Assembly: GCA_965224765.1 (NCBI GenBank)
Contig: CBDDAC010000014.1
Coordinates: 1 to 64,000, forward strand
From: CAZDBA01 sp965224765
GTDB lineage: Bacteria > Planctomycetota > Planctomycetia > Pirellulales > Pirellulaceae
Direction: 5' to 3'
Length of the DNA: 64,000 nucleotides
Shown: positions 60,732-64,000 of the stretch, one piece after another
Numbering within the stretch: the stretch's first letter is position 1
How the letters are laid out: each line of letters opens with the position of its first letter
Translations under genes and position numbers: made by a program
The notes under the pieces: model-generated
Databases searched by the model: none
Told to the model about the DNA's origin: nothing
The model's input: the letters and a program-made list of their open reading frames with translations, nothing else

Positions 60732-62210
60732 TTACTTATCTTTCGTCGTAATTTGATACAGAGTGAAAGTTGTCAGACCCCAACGGGTATTCGGTCGCCC
60801 GAAATCGAACAGCTTGGCAGATTGCCCGTCGGATTCATAACGGAATTGTTGTCCAGTTTCTGCGTTGAGCGGGATTGGTACGATTGTGATATCGTCAAGT
60901 GATTTGGGGAGTTCTCCTGTTTGTCCCAAATGCAATCGAATCGCCTCCAGAATTTGCAATGCAGCCAACTGACGTTTCAAAAGAGAGCTCACTCCAAACG
61001 ACTGTTGATAGGAATGAAGCATGATGTCTAAGTGGGGTACGAGGCTCATTTCGCTGATCCGGAACCCGTTGTAGGATTCCTCTCGCATTTTCTCGTCAAG
61101 TTGACTGAAGTATTTTTCGCTCTCCAAATCACTCAATCGCAAGCCTTTTTCGTGTTCATCAATCAGCTGTTCCGTAATTCTTGCCTGCACAATTGCAACG
61201 ACCTGAATGGCAGGCATCGCTTCCACTTCGTTGACTGGGACGCCATCATTGAGCAGCATCTGCTTGGCAATCGGATAGGAATAAATCTCGGTTGTCGGCA
61301 CGATGCTGTCCGTCCCTACAATTGCGTAAACGAGTAGCAGGCGATCCGAGTACTGGCCGAGTGCTCCACGCCATGAATTCATCGTGCGTGGTTTCTTAGG
61401 TTCATTGAGAAGCTCAAACCCCATTCCGTTTCTCAAACGACTCAGTTCAAAGCGAATTGCATTCCGACTGTCGGTGAGTTTGTCGGGAAGAGTCGCCAGG
61501 GCCCAGTAGAGATTGGGGCTGTCTGGTTTTTGAATAAACTCAAGCAAGGGCTGTTTCATGGTACCGACGCAGGCGTCGGCGACAAGCGAGCCAATGTACA
61601 TGTTTGAGTCCTGCAAATCGGAAGCCATCTTAAAGCAGGATTGGATCGTTTTTACGGCGTCTTCATAGCGTCCATCAATGATTTCAATTCTTGCTTTCAC
61701 TGCCAACATTCTTGCCAGACCCCGGCAGCTTTGCAGTTCGGACATCGGTAAGAGGAACCAATCGTGTATGGCTTCTTCGGGAACTAGCTGCCAGTCGCAG
61801 TATTTTGAGTGGGTTGCAAATTCAATTTCAGCGAAGGCTCTATTTTGAACGTTCAGCCAATCTCGCATGCGCAGAAGAGTTTCTGGCTCTAAAGGTGATT
61901 CCATGAATCGGTTGTCGTAAGCATGGGTGTTTTTTGGATCATCAGGGACGGCCCTAAGTCGTGCTTCAATCATGTCAAACGAATAGATTGCGCGGTGATA
62001 GTAGATGGCTGCATTGCGGTCAATTAACTCGTTTTCCTCTGGGAAAAGACGATTAGCCAATGCCGGGATTGCTGGCTCGGTGGGGGTAAGTTCCAGTGAA
62101 ATCACTTGGTCTTCCCGAAGGTCCGATTCATCAAAATCCTGCCCAAACAAGTTGAAGGGACCGGCCAAAAGGCAGCAGGTCATCGCGATCCGTATCAATT
62201 GACTCTTCAT
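60732..62210 (-). CDS. Exported hypothetical protein of the ECF operon
   Basis: A 492-residue protein with a signal peptide (IRIAMTCCLLAGPFNLFG) and a mostly helical body (LQSCRGLARMLAVKARIEII, YEDAVKTIQSCFKMASDLQD, LLKRQLAALQILEAIRLHLG). The C-terminus ends with a short beta part (GQQFRYESDGQSAKLFDFGR). The helix pairs resemble TPR-like packing in planctomycete exported proteins. No family or motif is recognised. It lies 3 bases before the DUF1559-related gene and directly after the membrane gene. Confidence 0.6.
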   Translation of the reverse strand: MKSQLIRIAMTCCLLAGPFNLFGQDFDESDLREDQVISLELTPTEPAIPALANRLFPEENELIDRNAAIYYHRAIYSFDMIEARLRAVPDDPKNTHAYDNRFMESPLEPETLLRMRDWLNVQNRAFAEIEFATHSKYCDWQLVPEEAIHDWFLLPMSELQSCRGLARMLAVKARIEIIDGRYEDAVKTIQSCFKMASDLQDSNMYIGSLVADACVGTMKQPLLEFIQKPDSPNLYWALATLPDKLTDSRNAIRFELSRLRNGMGFELLNEPKKPRTMNSWRGALGQYSDRLLLVYAIVGTDSIVPTTEIYSYPIAKQMLLNDGVPVNEVEAMPAIQVVAIVQARITEQLIDEHEKGLRLSDLESEKYFSQLDEKMREESYNGFRISEMSLVPHLDIMLHSYQQSFGVSSLLKRQLAALQILEAIRLHLGQTGELPKSLDDITIVPIPLNAETGQQFRYESDGQSAKLFDFGRPNTRWGLTTFTLYQITTKDK

Positions 62211-62771
62211 CTATAGTGCTCCTGAATCGGTGTATTGCCGCAAAAGGTTAAAGGCTGTTGGGGATGGCATAGTTGGAAAAATCATGAGGGGCTTGGGATC
62301 ATCAAAGTCTGCGTTGGGGGCGGAACTCAATAGGCGATTGCGAATTCCAATCATTGTTTGTTGGCCAGCGGAACCCGTCGAAATGGAACGGATCCACGGA
62401 GAGCGAGGACGCAGCGTTTGAGGATTCGTTTTTTCGGCTGAAGTAAATTCCTTGGCTGATGAGGTGAGCTCCTCGTCAGAACTTGTGGGCGATTTTTCGG
62501 AAATTGAAGTAGGCGTGGCGGTCGCGGAATTCAGCCACCCCGAAAAACTCAATAGGGTCAAAGCCAGAGACGCTGCCATCGCCAATTGCCAAATCGCAAG
62601 TGTTGATTTGATGCGGCTTTGTCGTTCGGCCAACGCCTCGACACGACCGACTGCTTTTCCAGCTTCGAACATCACCGACCCATTGGAAACGCCAAGAGGT
62701 TGAGGCGCCATTGAGATCAATGCTCGTTCGACGGAATCGTTTTCATGTTCAGTCATTTTTTTATCAACCAT
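62211..62771 (-). CDS. Single-span membrane protein, possible anti-sigma factor
   Basis: A 186-residue protein with a cytoplasmic N-terminal part (about 1-60), one membrane helix (LAIWQLAMAASLALTLLSFSG) and a short serine-rich outer part (SEKSPTSSDEELTSSAKEFT). It overlaps the ECF sigma gene by 19 bases. Gene order and topology are those of an anti-sigma factor, but no zinc-binding or other anti-sigma motif is visible. Confidence 0.55.
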   Translation of the reverse strand: MVDKKMTEHENDSVERALISMAPQPLGVSNGSVMFEAGKAVGRVEALAERQSRIKSTLAIWQLAMAASLALTLLSFSGWLNSATATPTSISEKSPTSSDEELTSSAKEFTSAEKTNPQTLRPRSPWIRSISTGSAGQQTMIGIRNRLLSSAPNADFDDPKPLMIFPTMPSPTAFNLLRQYTDSGAL

Positions 62772-63238
62772 GTAAGGCCCAAAGTTTTTCTAAGTTCATC
62801 CAGTCCAACTGAGTACTTGCGATGTGCCGTGCTCGATGAACAGTCCACTAGCGCGCCAATTTCTTCAAAACTCAATTGCCCCCAGATTTTGGCAACAACA
62901 ATCTCGCGAACCGTTGCATCCAGGGATTGGATGGCCAGGCTCAATTGTTCGGAATCCATTTCGTTATTCAGGTTTTTTGGAAACAGGCTATGTGATTCCT
63001 GTGCCACATTAGTTTCTCGTTCGCGACGTCGGGTATGAATTCTCAATTGGCTAATTGCCCGATTTCGTACGACGCGAAATAACCAAGCGACTGGGTTGTC
63101 CGGAACATTGGCGTTTGTTGCCAAATCGATGAATGCTTGTTGAACACAATCTTCAGGAGAATCTGCCCACTGCCGCGCGTACAACTGGAGCGCAGCACCG
63201 TGCAAGTTCAGAAGTTGTTCCAATTCGTCTGGCGTCAT
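62753..63238 (-). CDS. ECF-type RNA polymerase sigma factor
   Basis: A 161-residue sigma-70-family regulator. Region 2 includes LYARQWADSPEDCVQQAFID and NPVAWLFRVVRNRAISQLR. Region 4 includes REIVVAKIWGQLSFEEIGAL and VDCSSSTAHRKYSVGLDELR with its helix-turn-helix. It should direct transcription of its own operon, which contains a membrane protein and two exported proteins. The length is normal for an ECF factor. Confidence 0.9.
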   Translation of the reverse strand: MTPDELEQLLNLHGAALQLYARQWADSPEDCVQQAFIDLATNANVPDNPVAWLFRVVRNRAISQLRIHTRRRERETNVAQESHSLFPKNLNNEMDSEQLSLAIQSLDATVREIVVAKIWGQLSFEEIGALVDCSSSTAHRKYSVGLDELRKTLGLTWLIKK

Positions 63239-63825
63239 CAGTGTCGTTCTGTTGTTTTTCCTGCCGAACCATCTTTGACGTTTATTATGATGTCGCCAAA
63301 GAAAGGAGGTTATCCCGCAAACGGCAGAGTTTTTGAAGAAGATTCAGGACACACGAAACACCGGGGGATATTGGCCGAGCGCAGCGTCACGATTTACTTT
63401 TGGAGACAGTTTAATTTGCCCGTTGTTTTTCTGCAGCAATCAAGATACCAGCCCCAAAACTTTGCGTTGACGCGGAACTGGTGGTTCAACCAACCTGAAC
63501 TGAAGGGCGCCATGTCTTTCAATTGCGCAGGCATGCTCACGCAAGCGTGAAGCATGGCACCCACTAAACCTGGTCCCCTAAACCTGGTCCCCCCCCCTAA
63601 AACAGGTCAAATCAGCTCTGAACGAACCACAGGTCACAAATGTCCAGGATTCGGCCCTGTATTTTGGGGCATTGAGGGCGAGACTCAATGGCCGAGTTCC
63701 GACGTGTAAAACGGACGTTGCATGTAGGGAAACGGGGCGATACTTGAAACTCAATGGACTAGAAACAAGTATTGTCAAAGAGCGGTTATGGCCGTGAACG
63801 AAGTCTCTTTTGTGTTGGTGTCCGG
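63239..63825. other. Gene-free region between the sigma operon and the AraC-type gene
   Basis: No convincing gene is seen. It contains a strong hairpin repeat (63532-63556), a duplicated TAAACCTGGTCCCC-type motif (63564-63593) and otherwise unremarkable sequence. Confidence 0.5.
63532..63556. repeat. REP-like hairpin CATGCTCACGC/GCGTGAAGCATG
   Basis: The two arms pair around AA with a single bulge and are followed by GCACCCAC. It looks like a short extragenic palindrome and has no T run. Confidence 0.55.
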
Positions 63826-64000
63826 ATGGCAATGAAAAGCCAAGTATGTAGTCTTTCCGATCTGGATGGTTTGGAGGTCCTGCGCGCTCGAAGCTCGAAT
63901 CATCGGTTTCCGGTGCACTGCCACTCGACATTTGTCATTGAGTTGGTCGAGCGCGGAGCGGACTGGTGCTGCTTGAACGATCTCACGGCTGCGGCAGGAG
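63826..64000 (+). CDS. AraC-family transcriptional regulator, N-terminal fragment (runs off the window)
   Basis: Fifty-eight codons are visible from ATG 63826. After a short lead the sequence FPVHCHSTFVIELVERGADW followed by CCLNDLTAAAG matches the cupin-like ligand-binding start of AraC-type regulators, where the H-x-H-x3-V-I pattern is typical. The DNA-binding domain would be beyond the window. ATG 63832 is an alternative start. Confidence 0.6.
   Translation, partial: MAMKSQVCSLSDLDGLEVLRARSSNHRFPVHCHSTFVIELVERGADWCCLNDLTAAAG

Noticed and set aside
63137..63550. 137-codon plus-strand frame antisense to the sigma factor
   Set aside because: Its first third lies opposite the sigma gene and its end is a hairpin repeat; not protein-like.

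Overview
The window reads as a piece of a Planctomycetota chromosome, most likely a Pirellulaceae-type marine planctomycete. This is inferred from a DUF1559-type protein, a planctomycete-style ECF sigma factor heading a secreted-protein operon, a bacterial sugar transferase fused to a GGDEF-like domain, lipid A genes (lpxA, lpxC), many Sec-exported proteins of unknown function, frequent weak Shine-Dalgarno sequences and medium GC. No rRNA, tRNA or CRISPR array was seen.

Positions 1-15,200 form an accessory island. It holds two IS110-family insertion sequences, each with a structured leader resembling a bridge RNA. It also holds at least nine copies or fragments of a roughly 150-base REP-like repeat bounded by GGGGACA...TGTCCCC, and two decayed REP-associated tyrosine transposase (RAYT) remnants. 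Between these lie three exported polymorphic-toxin genes, each with an overlapping candidate immunity gene, plus a toxin-tip/immunity cassette. Two of the toxins (1859-3229 and 11468-12760) share a leader, signal peptide and body but carry unrelated C-terminal tips. The third (6500-7951) ends in an HExxH metallopeptidase tip. Duplicated gene fragments, a frameshifted cytochrome and repeat debris fill the rest, so the region looks like a recombination-driven toxin-diversification site.

Positions 15,400-19,730 are housekeeping: aromatic amino acid hydroxylase, a SelW-like Rdx gene with two in-frame TGA codons in a U-x-x-U arrangement, a LON substrate-binding protein, dCTP deaminase and a conserved unknown. 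Positions 19,840-29,512 are one eight-gene minus-strand exopolysaccharide operon (chain-length regulator, CpsD-like ATPase, sugar transferase, flippase, polymerase/ligase, glycosyltransferase, polysaccharide deacetylase, FemAB/CelD-like acyltransferase).

Positions 29,759-50,800 carry a HAD phosphatase, a fatty acid desaturase, a DUF2071 protein, a TraB-like protein, a thioredoxin-like gene broken by in-frame TGA and TAA codons, an inositol-phosphatase family gene, acylphosphatase behind a structured leader/terminator, an ABC-2 permease, and the Gfo/Idh-lpxA-lpxC-ompH envelope cluster. A flippase-like protein, a GT2 glycosyltransferase, a multi-pass membrane protein and cysS follow.

Positions 50,850-57,850 look like a tryptophan/kynurenine degradation locus: RidA-type deaminase, aldehyde dehydrogenase and SDR on the minus strand; histidine phosphatase, cyclase-type kynurenine formamidase, kynureninase and kynurenine 3-monooxygenase on the plus strand. 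Positions 57,866-63,238 hold an exported alpha-barrel-like protein and a minus-strand ECF sigma operon. The window ends inside an AraC-type regulator.

The signals most worth pursuing are the tip-swapping exported toxins, the IS110 bridge-RNA/target covariation, and the two candidate selenocysteine recoding events.
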